From the NCBI GenBank assembly GCA_020631735.1, contig CM036159.1, forward strand, positions 22,297,511 to 22,361,510: a stretch of 64,000 nt of DNA. Reading direction: 5' to 3'. The translations under genes and the position numbers were made by a program. The notes below the pieces were generated by a model. It did no database searches. It was not told the origin of the DNA and was given only the letters and a program-made list of their open reading frames with translations. Origin of the DNA: Saccharum officinarum (Eukaryota; Streptophyta; Magnoliopsida; Poales; Poaceae). Below are positions 38,849-50,910 of this stretch, one piece after another (the first letter of the stretch is position 1; each line of letters begins with the position of its first letter).

Positions 38849-39937
38849 GATATGAGAATCTATACTTGGTTGATTTCAATGCTAGTGACACTCAACTTTC
38901 AACATGCTTGCTCACCAAATCAAGTATGGGTTGGTTATACCATAGAAGACTTGGTCATGTTGGCATGAAACAATTGAACAAGTTAGTGAAGCATGACTTA
39001 GTTAGAGGCTTGAAGGATGTCACATTTGAGAAGGATAAGCTATGTAGTGCATGTCAAGCCGGAAAGCAAGTGGGCAACACTCATCCATTGAAAAGCATCA
39101 TGAGTACTTTCAAGGCATTTGAGTTGTTACACATGGATCTATTTGGACCAATTACATACACGAGCATTGGTGGCAACAAGTATGGTTTTGTGATTGTGGA
39201 TGATTTCACTAGATATACATGGGTATTCTTTCTTGGGGACAAGAGTGATGTATTTGATATATTCAAGAAGTTCATCAAGAGAGTGCAAAATGAATTTGAG
39301 ACCACAATCAAGAAAGTGAGAAGTGACAATGCAAGTGAGTTTAGAAACACAAGAGTTGATGAGCTATGTGAGGAGCTTGGAATCAAACATCAATTCTCGG
39401 CCAAGTATACACCTCAATCAAATGGCCTAGTTGAGAGGAAGAATAGAACCTTAATTGATATGGCAAGATCAATGTTGAATGAGTATAATGTGAGTCATTT
39501 ATTTTGGGCCGAAGCAATCAACACGGCTTGCTTCTATAGCAACCGCCTCTATTGCCACAAGTTCCTAGAGAAGACACCATATGAGATCTTAAATGAAAGA
39601 AAGCCCAACATTGCATACTTTCGGGTTTTTGGTTGCAAATGTTACATCTTGAAGAAAGGCACTAGATTGAGCAAGTTCGAGAAGAAATGTGATGAAGGAT
39701 TTCTACTTGGTTACTCCACTACTAGCAAAGCTTATAGAATTTGGAATTTGGCTAGTGGTTTACTTGAGGAAGTTCATGATGTTGAGTTTGATAAAACAAA
39801 TGGCTCTTAAGATGAGGAAAATAACTTGGATGATGTGAGAGGAACTCAATTGACCAATGCTATGAAAGAAATGGATATTGGTGATATTAGGCCGAAGCAA
39901 GTGATTGATGTGGATGACAACAAAGATCAAGTGCTCT
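38849..39937 (+). pseudogene. pol: Copia pol, integrase part
   Basis: Resumes the frame broken at 29633. The zinc-binding motif is H..H..C..C in YHRRLGHVGMKQ and KLCSACQAGKQ. The core D,D,E catalytic residues lie in LLHMDLFGP, KVRSDNASEF and SNGLVERKNRTL. The C-terminal part contains FRVFGCKCYILKKG. A TAA interrupts the frame at 39808-39810 and another lies near 39938; both read CAA if one transition is reversed. Confidence 0.93.
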
Positions 39938-41742
39938 AAAGTCCAATTACACAAGCTAGTGGGTCTCTAATGCAAAATCAAGCTAGTACATCATCTCAAG
40001 TGCAACAAGATCAACAAGTGGCTAGTTCATTATCTCCAACTCATGATCAACATCAACATCCAAGCAATCAAGTCCAAGTGCTTCAACCAACTAACATTGC
40101 AAGAGATCATCCATTGGATTCCATCATTGGTGACATACAAAGGGGAGTTCAAACTAGATCAAGATTGGCATCATTTTGTGCTCACTCTTCTTTTGTGTCA
40201 ATGGAAGAACCCAAGGACATTGATAAAGCATTGAGAGATCCGGATTGGGTAAATGCAATGCATGAAGAGCTCAACAACTTCAAGAGAAATGAAGTATGGG
40301 AACTAGTTGAGAGGCCTAAGGATCACAATATCATTGGAACAAGATGGGTCTTTCGCAACAAGCAAGATCAAGATGGAATAGTAGTAAGGAACAAAGCAAG
40401 ACTAGTGGCTCAAGGTTACACACAAATAGAAGGTCTTGACTTTGGTGAAACTTATGCCCCGGTTGCAAGATTGAAAGCAATTAGGATCTTACTTGCCTAT
40501 GCTTATGCTCACAATATCAAGCTATATCAAATGGATGTGAAGAGTGCATTTCTAAATGGGTACATTCAAGAGGAGGTGTATGTGGAGCAACCTCCCGGTT
40601 TTGAAGATGACAAGAAACCCAACCATGTCTACAAATTGAGAAAGGTTTTGTATGGATTGAAGCAAGCACCTAGAGCATGGTATGAAAGATTGAGGGACTT
40701 CTTGCTAACCAAAGGATTTGTCATGGGCAAAGTGGATACTACTCTCTTCACCAAGAAGATTGGGAAAGACTTGTTTGTATTGCAAATATATGTTGATGAT
40801 ATCATCTTTGGTTCAACCAATCAAGATTATTGTGATGAGTTCAGGAAAATGATGGCAAAGGAATTTAAAATGTCAATGATCGGTGAACTTAGTTTCTTTC
40901 TTAGACTTCAAATCAAACAAATGAAGGAAAGAACATTTGTGAGTCAAACCAAGTACATCAAAGATATACTCAAGAAGTTTGACATGTAAGATGCAAAGGG
41001 CATTACAACCCCAATGGGCACTAGTGGAAGTTTGGATAGTGACAAGAGTGGCAACATGGTGGATCAAAAACTATATAGATCAATGATTGGTAGCCTACTC
41101 TATGTGACGGCATCAAGACCCGATATGATGTTTAGTGTATGCATGTGTGCAAGATTTCAAACCTCACCAAGAGAAAGTCATTTGAAGGCAACAAAGAGAA
41201 TATTGAGGTATTTGAAGCATACACAAGATGTTAGATTGTGGTATCCCAAAGGTGCAAGCTTTGAGCTAGTTGGATATTCGGATTCCGACTATGCCGGTGA
41301 CAAAGTGGAGAGAAAGAGCACTTCTGGGGCTTGTCAATTGTTGGGAAGATCACTTGTCTCATGGTCATCCAAGAAGCAAAATAGTATTGCACTATCTACC
41401 GCCGAGGCCGAATACATCGCCGCGGGTAGTTGTTGTGCACAAATCTTGTGGATGAAGGCAACATTGAAGGATTTTGGAATCAATTTCAAGAATGTGCCAT
41501 TGCTATGTGACAATGAAAGTGCCGTGAAGCTAACCAACAATCCGGTTCAACATCAAAGAACAAAGCATATTGATGTTCGTCATCATTTTATTAGAGATCA
41601 TCAACAAAAGGGTGACATTGCTATTGAGAGTGTGGGCACCGAAGATCAACTAGTCGATCTATTCACCAAGCCACTTGATGAGAAGAGATTTCACAAGCTA
41701 AAGAATGAGTTGAACATACTTGACTTCTCCAACATGAGTTGA
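39938..41742 (+). pseudogene. pol: Copia pol, reverse transcriptase and RNase H parts
   Basis: In the same frame as the integrase. RT motifs run from [21 protein letters not shown] through [25 protein letters not shown] and [13 protein letters not shown] to the catalytic [12 protein letters not shown] at 40987-40989 (after KKFDM) separates RT from RNase H, which continues in frame with YRSMIGSLLYVTASRPD, GYSDSDYAGD, ALSTAEAEYIAAG, CDNESAVKL and KHIDVRHHFIRD, and ends in TGA at 41740. No env-like ORF follows. Confidence 0.94.
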
Positions 41743-42908
41743 TGCACCCCAATGTTATGACATGCCTCTCCTTCAAGCCCCAAGGTATAATTAGTTGACA
41801 TGTCATACATTCTATGCTAAGGATTTGTTTAGTGCATCTAGTCATAATTTACATGTTCTAGGCTCATACATGAAAATCAAATGAATTTGAAGTCTATATG
41901 GTACCACTATTGTTTCTATGACTTGTATGATCTAGTGGTAGCATATAACTTGTTTAAGTAGCTTGTGATCCTAAGTGTTTAATCTAGAAAACGTGCCTAA
42001 ATATTTGCTTCAACATGGTGCATGATAACCCTTCTAGTGAGGTGTGAAGAAGCTTGCCCTTGGATCAAACCGAAGCATTTTATTTATGCAAGCAATCTAG
42101 GTTGAATCACAAACTTGATCCTCACCCCATATTTCAACATGATATTCTATCTAAAATTGGTCCCTTGTGGTCATTGGTGCCAAAGGGGGAGAAAATATTG
42201 TTCACAAAGATAGAACTCGAAGGGGGAGAAGCACAAAGGGGGAGAAAATGTTGTTCACAAAGATAGTTTCTAAAAGGGGAGAAAATGATAAAAGAAGGGG
42301 ACCAACTAAAATTTTGAGCACACAAGTAGGGGGAGCAAGCTCTTAAATATGAATGTTGCATTTCTTTGTGCACTTCATATGTATGATGCATAGTTATGCA
42401 TTTCTTTTTCTCCGGTACTTTGCTTGTGTGATGTCTTGCTAGTATAATTTGAATGATATATTGAGGTACTAGCATGAATAGGAAGTAGTTAGATTTTCTT
42501 GCTTTATGTTTTTCAAAGTGGTACTAGAACCTTGCTTATAATGTTGATCTCACGAGGTTTCTAGTTATGTTTATGCTTTTCCAAGTGGAATCTAACTACA
42601 TAAGGTGCTAAGATGGTGTTTATCGCTACTCCGATGGTATCACGCTTCAAAGGTCTATAATCTTAAACACTTAGCACCTATTGGTAGACAATGCTCCTAA
42701 TCTTTCCTATCTAACATGTATGCTTCCAAAATCCAAACATATAGCATACATGTAGGGGGAGCCATTGCTATCAATTTGAATTCATGATCACATGTCCATA
42801 ATTCTTACACATGGTAATATACTTGGACAATGTGACATGGGTTCAATCAAAATTTTATCATAATATCTTTGTGAAAGGTTTGTCACCAATTACCAACAAG
42901 GGGGAGAT
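41743..42908 (+). other. Copia 3' untranslated region with repeated polypurine tracts
   Basis: At least six AAGGGGGAG or AGGGGGAG-like runs occur at about 42182, 42220, 42235, 42328, 42752 and 42899. The last adjoins the 3' LTR and is the likely primer for plus-strand synthesis. Repeated purine tracts before the 3' LTR are a known Sirevirus feature. No env-like frame is seen. Confidence 0.85.
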
Positions 42909-44829
42909 TGAAAGTCCTATGTTTGGTGTTGGTAATTAGTGACAATGCCTAAGTACTAATCCTATGCCTAAGTTGTATGTAGCATATGAGGATTAGTACA
43001 TTCCAAGGTTGGTGGCAAGATGGACATGGTGATCATGATGGCCACACTTGAATTTGGATGCAACCCTACGTTATCAAGGCAAAGGTATATGCTTAAGGGT
43101 TGTGTTTTAGTAACCAAGACACCTAGTGGGTGTGGTTACATTATAGGATAGATAGCCGTACTATAAAGAGGGGAATGACGCGGCTATTGAACTCCTAAGT
43201 GCCTCTAGGTGTGCATTTCATAATCATATGCATTTGGATAGAACTAATAACGCCTCGAAAAATGATTGTGAAAATACTAACACACTCGCACATGACGTGA
43301 TCACTTGGTGGTGTTAGCACATTTGCGATGGCGGTGGAGTTTAAGTGGTAGAGAGGGTTTGGGGTCCTCTCTCCCTCCCGCCGAGCTTGCGAGGCGGGAT
43401 TCAGGCGTTTTCGAGGAGTTGAAACGACTATTTTCCACTACGCCGAAAATCGGAAATCGAACGGAGGTGAACGGAGGTCACAGGAGTGACCGGACGCTGG
43501 ATCGGACGCGGTCTCTGTTTGACCGGACGCGTCCGGTCAGCGTTCAGTGTCTGCGCGAATTTCAGTTTGTCGATCGAACGCGCGGTGCATCCGGTCATGG
43601 TCGACCGGACGCGTCCGGTCGTCCAGGGAGCTTACTGGACTCTAACCGGACGCTGGCACTGTGGCGTCCGGTCAGTTCTCCAGCGCGTCCGGTCACTGTT
43701 TCGTTGGAGCGCGACTCAGACTTGACTAGCGTGTCCGGTCAGTTACGGGACCGGCGTGTCCGGTCGATTCCAGCGTGTCCGGTCGTTGCGACCAGCGCGT
43801 CCGGTCGGTGCTTCGCGAAAGAGCCGTTGCGCGATCGGCGCGTCCGGTCAATCGGACCAGCGCGTCCGGTCAGCACGACTTTAGCTGGATCTCGTTCCTA
43901 ACGGCTCTATTCGAAGGGGTACGTCTATAAATACTCGTTGGCCGGCTCAAGGCTCTATCTCTTGAACATTTGACATACTTATGAGCACTTTGAGCTAAGC
44001 AACTCCCCTCCCACTCATCTCTCTTGCTTCTTTGCATATTCGAAGTGAGATTGAGTGATCCAAGTGCATTTACATTGTGAGATAGCATCTAGTTGGCACT
44101 TGGTAGTTGATTTGCTGCGGGATTCTTGTTTCTCTTGGTGGTTGCCGCCACCTAGACGGCTTGGAGCAGCTTGGAGGCGTTGGCAAGAGTTGGTGATTGT
44201 TCTTGGCCACCTCCGGTGATTGTGAGGGGTTTGTGCCTACCTCGGCGAAGCGCCAAAGGCAACGTTAGTGAATTGCTCGTGTCATTGCAACCTTTTGCCA
44301 TTTGGTAGGTTCTTGTGGCGCCTTTTGAGAGGCTCGGTGTGAGACCGATTAGCCACCGAACCACGTGGTGAAGCGGGACACAACGGGGACTAGCGTGCCG
44401 GCAAGCACGTGAACCTCGGGATAAATCTTTGTGTCATCACTTTCATATTGTGATTGATTGATCCCGGTGTTCGGTTATCTTGGTATTCATTGTTGATCAT
44501 ATTGATTGGCTCAATACTTCGCCCCTCGGTGAAACTCTCCTAACTCAACTCCGCATTACTTTCTTAGTTATCTTTGCTAGCTAGTTAGCTTTGCTTTAGT
44601 AGCTCCTTTGTGTAGCTTGCTAGTTGTAGTTATAGTTACCTTCTCGGTTTGACTTGTGCGGTTGAGTGCAAATACTAGAATTGTGAATTGGTTAGGTGGC
44701 TTGCAAACACCCCATAGGCTAAGCAAAACTCGCATCTCGCTATTTGTTATATTGATAAACTTGTTTAGCTTGTCTTTGTAGAATTTTTTTAAAGGCTATT
44801 CACCCCCCTCTAGCCATCAAGACCTTTCA
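42909..44829 (+). repeat. 3' LTR of the Copia element
   Basis: 1921 bp, TGAAAG...CTTTCA. It keeps the segment deleted from the 5' LTR and is close in length and content to the solo LTR at 61282. Confidence 0.96.
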
Positions 44830-44834
44830 TAGTG

Positions 44835-45600
44835 GGCGTCACATAATTTTATAAAAGTGGGACCAATTCCATATAAATATTGTGGTAGGCTAAGGATGAT
44901 GCATTGGGAGCAATAGATTTTAGAATGGTGTTTATATATATTTTTTTTGCTAAACCTACGCAGCTCACTTACATACACACAAAAACCTATTCCTATGAGC
45001 ACATCGGAGAGAGATCAAGCTGGACTAGCAAATCTTGAAACTGAAGTCACCATTGACGCCTCATTTTTGACTGTCTCACTGGGAGAGAATAACATTGTTA
45101 TAATGCTAAAATAAATTCAAGAAAAAATGAACACCCATGTTAAATCAAAGACTTAAATCCAAGTGTACGGTTTCTACCACAAAAAAAATCTATGCTCATC
45201 TCGTCGATGTCATATGACATGGCACCACTCTGCATTGGAAATATAACATTTTATACAAGTTCTTAATGATATATGTTAACACTCTCTTTCTTTTTTCAAG
45301 CAATCGAGCAAAAACACCGTGCATTTTATATCCTGAATACTATACAAGATAACCTGCAGAAGATTACAATTTGCTAAACCATACTGTGAATTGTGAAACA
45401 ACTTCTAATTGCTCATACAAACGACTGTACATACATTTTACCGAAGAGATAAAACGTACGAGGGTATTACGCACCCAAGCTTATTTAGTTCAGCACACAC
45501 CATAAGCCAAAGCATACTGCTACACACCTACACACTAGTACTGGTTGAACCTTTTACCGCGGAGTGAGAACTAGGGATCATATGCCAAGATGTTACTCCA
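44835..45600. other. Intergenic, downstream of P450 copy 4
   Basis: No gene. A stretch near 44965-45080 (CCTATTCCTATGAGCACATC onward) looks like a dispersed grass repeat fragment from memory; the rest is unremarkable. Confidence 0.4.
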
Positions 45601-47496
45601 TCAGAGCTCCAGAAGAACATCGCGCATAGCTGCACGAGGCTTGCACGTGGCCTCCAACGGGACGGCCCTGGGCATGGTCAGCCCGCCACCCGCGGTCATG
45701 TCAATCTCGAGGCCATCGACTCGGTCCCAGTCGAAGCACTGGATCAGCGTGCCGAGCACCAGGCCGATGGTCCGCAGCGCGAGCGTCTCCCCGGGGCACT
45801 TGCGCCGCCCCATCCCGAACGGCATCAGGAGCCGCCCCTCGGCCTTCCCGTCCTCGAACCGCTCCGGCCTGAACTCGGCAGGGTCCTCCCACACAGCCGG
45901 GTCCCTGTGGATGGCGTACGCGTTCACGATCAGCAGCGTGCCGCGGGGCACGTCGTAGCCGCCGACCTTGCAGTCCGCGGACGACTCGTGCGGCAGGAGC
46001 AGCGGAGCGGCCGGGTACATGCGCACGGTCTCGTTGATGATGCAGTGCAGGTAGCCGAGGCGGGGCACGTCTTCTGCAGTGATCAGGCGGGAGTTGCCCA
46101 CGACGCCGTCGATCTCTGCCTGTGCCTTCTTGAGCGCCTCCGGGTGGTTCAGAAGAAGCGACATGGCCCATTCTGTCGTGGACGATGTGGTCTCCGTTCC
46201 CGCGCCAAATAAGTTCTTCATCACAGGGAAAACGAGAAAATCACAATCAGTGTCCCAGTTACATGGAATTGGAACCGCGGGTGATATAGTCGCTACTTTC
46301 GTTTTATTGGTAAAAGGTCTAAAAACCGGACACGGACGCTGTTGATATGCTTCACATGAGAAGAGGCATATCAATATGCGACAACAGATGTCACTGTCCG
46401 CTGTCTTTTTTTTTCTTCTTTTTTTGGTTAGAAACGGGCTCCACTAACGTGACATATCCAGTTTCAAAACAATTCGCCATATGCCCACATAGCTAGGTTT
46501 GTCAAAGCTTCGCTCAGAGAATAAAGTACTGGAAGAAAAACTCACCCCGCAAAGTGCCATGATCATGGTATCCGTGTACACCTCCGGCTCTGACTTCTGC
46601 AACGAGAGCAGCACGGCGATCATGCTCTTCTTATCGCTGTCGCCGCCGTCGTCCATCCTCTGCCGCTCGGCGTCGATGAGCCTCCGTAGGAACGCGTCCC
46701 TCCTGCTCACAGCGGCCATGATCTTGTTCCTCACGCCGAACACGTCGAACCACTGCAGCACGGGCAGGTAGTCCCACAGGTTGGCCGTGCCGAGGTGCGG
46801 CACGATCTCGTCGACGATCTGCTTGAACTCGTGCGCCTCGGGCGACATGTCCGTGTCGGCGTTGGCCTCGGTGCGGGAGGTCTTGGTCTGCGCGATGGTC
46901 TCCATGAGCACGCTGAGGGAGACCTCGAACAGCCTCCGCTTGAGCTGGATGCGCGCGGCGCCGTCGGGCGCCGCCGCGGCCGCGTGGCTCATCCGGAGCA
47001 CCATGGCGCGCACCTCGGCGGAGATAACGGAGGACATGCAGGCAACGCGGTGCGCGGAGAGGAGCTGCACGGCGGCGACGCGGCGGAGGTTGCGCCAGTA
47101 GGGCCCGTAGCTGGCCGTGGCGAGCGCGGCGCCGCCGAAGGACACGAGCTCCTGCGTGGCGAACCTGGGGCGGTTGGCGAAGGCCACGTCGTGCTCCGTG
47201 AAGCACTCCTTGGCGCACTCGGGCGAGGACACGACCACCGCGCCGCGGGAGCCCATGCGCATGGAGAACACCGGGCCGTGGCGCGCGGCGAGGCCGGCCA
47301 GCGCCTCGTGGAATGGCGTCTTGACGAGGTGGAGGTGGCCGAGGAACGGGACGGCGGGAGGGCTGGGAGGCAGCCGCTGCGCTGCCTTCCCCTTGCCATT
47401 ATCTCCCTTGCGGCCGTTGCCGCCAGCACGGCCGACGAGGTAGTGGAGCACGAAGAGGAAGGCGAAGGAGAGCACGGCCACGTAGGCCTTATCCAT
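45601..47496 (-). CDS. CYP81A-like: Cytochrome P450, CYP81A type, intact (copy 4)
   Basis: Exon 1 is 46546-47496 (317 codons) and exon 2 is 45601-46215 (204 codons plus stop), with a 330-bp intron (donor GTGAGT), for 521 residues in all. The order is: hydrophobic anchor at residues 5-22; a longer Gly/Lys-rich linker than in copy 2; hinge LPPSPPAVPFLGH; I-helix AGTETTSS from 322; ExxR as ETVR at 379-382; PERF at 434-437; haem loop [11 protein letters not shown] with the ligand Cys at 457. It differs from copy 2 in several regions that in P450s touch substrate (for example RFATQELVSFGG against MFPSMRLVSFDG), so the two may not share a substrate. A TATA-like box is 115 bp upstream, and a MITE (47783-47893) sits within its conserved upstream region. 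Same strand and exon plan as copies 1, 2, 3 and 6. Confidence 0.93.
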
Positions 47497-47610
47497 GGCT
47501 GTGGAGCAGGAGATGGTGTGGCCCACGAGCCTTGATTGATTGATGGATGGGTCGATCGCTGCTTGGTGTTTTGTGTAGGTACTGCACTGGCACCATCCTG
47601 CATGGCTGCA

Positions 47611-47623
47611 CATAAATATACAC
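47611..47623 (-). promoter_or_regulatory. TATA-like box of P450 copy 4
   Basis: GTGTATATTTATG on the minus strand, 115 bp upstream of the ATG, matching the box position in copy 2. Confidence 0.4.
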
Positions 47624-47699
47624 AGGCCCCCAGACCTAGGCGATCAAAGATGTGGATCTACGACGACTTGAACGAGAAAATTGTCATCATAGAAATATT

Positions 47700-48165
47700 G
47701 CAGACGCAATGGCTGACGTTTAGGAGGAGGATGGTTCGTGTAGGGTCAGGATCTTGTCAGGGAGAGAAAGCGAGACACCTGCCCTGTTCGTTTGGACTTA
47801 TCAGCAGAATCAGCAGCCATCCAGCAGTGTTTTTCTCTCACAACAAACCAGCGAACAGTGCTTTCAGCACAATAAACCAGCGAAACGAACAGGCCGCTGG
47901 TGGATGAGCCTGTTAGCACGGGCGCCTTGTCTGGTTGCGTTTTCCTGGATGGCGCCCCTCGATCGGCCGGCGTCTTCTTCATGGGCTCGCAAAGGCCAAC
48001 TCGTACTGCGGGATCTGTGCGTCTGGGACTTCCTTTGGAAGCAAGGAACTCCATTCGCGAGGATTACTTCCTGAGCACTGCGGTTTTACTTCTGATGACC
48101 CGTACTAGAACGGGTCCTGATCAGATGATTCTTCTGCAAGTAATATCAGCGAGGTGACGGTAACT
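47700..48165 (-). promoter_or_regulatory. Conserved upstream region, copy 4 version, split by a MITE
   Basis: CGCAATGGCTGACG at 47705-47718, GGAGGATGGTTCGTGTAG, GTACTGCGGGATCTGTGCGTC and TTCTTCTGCAAGTAATATCA match blocks upstream of copies 2 and 3 in the same order. The MITE at 47783-47893 lies between the near and far blocks. Confidence 0.5.
47783..47893 (-). mobile_element. Short MITE with CCTGTTCG ends (copy A)
   Basis: About 111 bp with terminal CCTGTTCG...CGAACAGG and internal TTTTTCTCTCACAACAAACC. Three relatives are in this window at 54463, 57033 and 57366. A hAT origin is inferred. Confidence 0.75.
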
Positions 48166-49139
48166 CCATGTTCAACACAAGAGCATTTTCACTGCACCGT
48201 GCGTATTGGCTGGCCAGGGCCAGCGATACTTGGCTATTAGCGAGCTATATATGGTTCATCGTACACATATCATGTCTCGTCTCGCCTGCAAATCAGCAAA
48301 TTTGACCAAAATAGGCTCAACAGTCACCAAAAAAAAAGGAAAGGTAAGAAAAGAAATTCTTGGCAAAAATTAAAGGGACCTCTAATTTCGCAATGACACG
48401 TGGTCTTTTGATTTCTCTCCTTTTCGAGTTCCGCATACTTTTCTGAACAAAGGGAGTACTCAAAGGAAAATGGGCAGGTACCTAGTGCAATCCTGAAACC
48501 TGAATCTCATCCATCGGAAGTAAAATGGGAAGTGATGAGCTCCCAAACCTTCATGACACATTGACACTCCAGTTAATCCTCGCCGCTTCACTTGGAACAC
48601 TCTCAAGGAACACCCTATTGATAGAATATTTGCACAAAAAAGCCTTCCCTAGTCCAATGTCCTCGTCCACTAGAATCCTGCAAGAAAACAAGATTTGTAC
48701 GTGATTGGAGGAGATCGCGTGATTAGGGGAGGAGATCACGCGCCGAGGGAAGCGAGCGGGGAGATCACGCGGGTGCACTGGGGGAAGCGATCGAGGAGGA
48801 TATCACGCGCGCACGCCGGGGAAGAGAGCGAGCGAGCGAGGCATCTTACGCCTGTGGACGATTGGTCTGCAAATGTTTTTAGTTGTAGAGATAGAGAAAA
48901 GTCAAATGTATCATCCACAAGCAAGGTTGTGGCAAGACATTGATCACAATCTAGACTACAATAGAAGTGTTCACTGCCGCCGCCACCAACCATTATTGTT
49001 AAATGAAAACCCTATAAGTTACTAAACCATAGTTCATTGTACTTATAGATTTAGGAGCAGTCATATTAGATGAGTGCAGCGGACTAGGATAGGTCAAAGA
49101 GGTTAGAGGTGAGTGTTTCGTTTTAATCTTCCATCGAAC
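48166..49139. other. Intergenic, nothing recognised
   Basis: Includes a GC-rich patch with repeated GGAGATCACGCG (48720-48815), a short degenerate tandem repeat. No supported ORF. Confidence 0.45.
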
Positions 49140-49446
49140 ATGGTGTTCCAATGATCAGGAACGACTCCTAGTCTAGACGAAGAGGATGTCTGGCTCCCAC
49201 CATGCCGACCTGGGTTCGAACCCCTTCAGGGGCGATCTCGGGGTGGAAGGTTTTAAAAAAATCCTCTCGCCTATTCCGCGTTCCCAAAGCACAGGTAAAA
49301 GGACCGGCCCACTCACTGGGTAACGAGCCCCTGTGTACGGGCAGGATATAAGGTTCGGGGGTTTTCTCGGGCTGAGGTGAGAGTCCTCTGACTTAAGCTA
49401 AATAGCTCGGGAGGTGTCTGCCCCCTCGCAGCCCGAGTTTTTTTTT
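49140..49446 (+). mobile_element. tRNA-derived SINE-like element
   Basis: A canonical Pol III B box GGTTCGAACCC is at 49213-49223, followed by a GC-rich body and a terminal run of ten T at 49437-49446, as in grass SINEs with T-rich tails. The A box is not clear and no TSD was found, so the left end is approximate. Confidence 0.5.
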
Positions 49447-50910
49447 GTGTTCTAGTGAATGTTCCAAGTCAAGCATGGGGGAGTTAATCGCAAAGTGTGA
49501 TGAGGGTTTTGGAGCTCGTCTTGCCATCCATTTCGCATACAATGGATGAAATTCAGTTTTCTAGGATTGCACTGGGTACCTAGTTTGCACTCAATATTTT
49601 AACAAAAAAAAATGAGCCACCATATCCGCTCTCAAAGTCTAAAGCAACCATGTTAAGTAAGAGGAAAATGAAAGCAAATTGATCATATAACTATATACAA
49701 ACTACCCATCAAAGCCATTATGAAAAGTAACCAGGAATAATCCTATGTCTATTTATTAATTACTACATAGACATCACTACCACCAACAAATTAAATAAAA
49801 ACACAATTTAATTTATGTGTCGCCATAGTTATTAAGAGTGCAATATATGACCTAAGTCACCATTTTTTTAATAAAATACAAAAGAATATTTTCTAATAGA
49901 AGATACAATAAGAACAAAATTTTCAACCTAACACGTGGATAAAATTATTATACCAATTATCAAGGGTTAAATTTTGAAAGTCAATCTAGATTCACATCGT
50001 CGCAAGACATAGACTATAACAAAAGCCATCATAACGGTTTTAAATGAATGCATGTGAAGACGCACATGGAGTGCCATGTGGAGGCGGAAAATCTATAGAT
50101 ACGAATGGACAAAACATATAGAGTGATCGTAATTCGTCACAACACATATAGATTATATTACTTTGCGTTAGAAATTGCACAAAGAGAGCGTACACAAAGG
50201 AAGTAATTTAGATTAATTAGAATATATGGGTAGTCCCTAAACTTGTTTTTTGTGTCACATCTAAGTCTAAAATGTCAAAATACCATTTCAGGTCACACAA
50301 CTTGTCTTAAGGTGTCATTCAAATCCAAATAAGCCCTAGGTCCTTAGTAGTGAAGGTGACAAGGTCAAAGATGGCGCTTTCCTAGGTGGAAGAGATAGGT
50401 CGATGACTGCTTTAGTAGTGTTTTCCCACTACGGTCAAGAAGGAGGAGTGGATAAGTTCAGTGAGCTTGATAGCACTCTAAAATAAGTGTGAGATCTAAA
50501 CATAGCATTTTAAGAGCTTGTGACCCTAGATTACATAAGGACAAGTTCGAAGACCTAAAGATATGTTTCGAGAGGTTAGGGACCTGAATGAGACTGCTCA
50601 TGTGTTTAACTCTTTATAAGATTACTCTTAGATCATTTTTGTTCTAGCATTACATATATTTGTTATTGCAATTATCACAATATATTACATTTCTAATAGA
50701 AAATCTACAGCTTCGAGAAGACTATAACACGTGGCTAAATGAGGAACTTCCACTAACGTCGGGGATTGCGTACTCAAAACTAAATGCCAGATTATACGGT
50801 GCGGCGGTGCCTCATCCATCAGATATGCAACACAGCAAGCACATAAAAAAAAGTTTCTGAGAATTGAAAAAGCTCACTCGTTAGTCGTTTACTCCCAAGA
50901 CCGGGAATCC
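49447..50910. other. Intergenic, upstream of P450 copy 5
   Basis: AT-rich with no gene or clear element. The conserved upstream blocks of copies 2-4 are not present here. Confidence 0.45.

Larger units (their letters stand above)
25356..44829 (+). mobile_element. Sirevirus-type Ty1/Copia retrotransposon with a nested insertion
   Basis: LTRs at 25356-27036 and 42909-44829 both begin TGAAAG and end CTTTCA. The primer-binding site TGGTATCAGAGC lies two bases after the 5' LTR. Gag, protease, integrase, RT and RNase H follow in Copia order. The flanks CAGTG (25351-25355) and TAGTG (44830-44834) look like a 5-bp TSD with one change. Without the 9.2-kb nested element the length is about 10.3 kb. 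Large LTRs, a tRNA-Met primer site and multiple polypurine tracts point to the Sirevirus/Maximus lineage (SIRE, Opie and Ji relatives). Several stops make it non-autonomous now. Confidence 0.95.

Noticed and set aside
42054..42475. An env-like gene after Copia pol
   Set aside because: Only ORFs under 115 codons occur, and the region is dominated by polypurine tracts.
49213..49223. A tRNA gene
   Set aside because: Only the B box is present. No A box, anticodon arm or acceptor pairing could be drawn, and the T-run tail fits a SINE.
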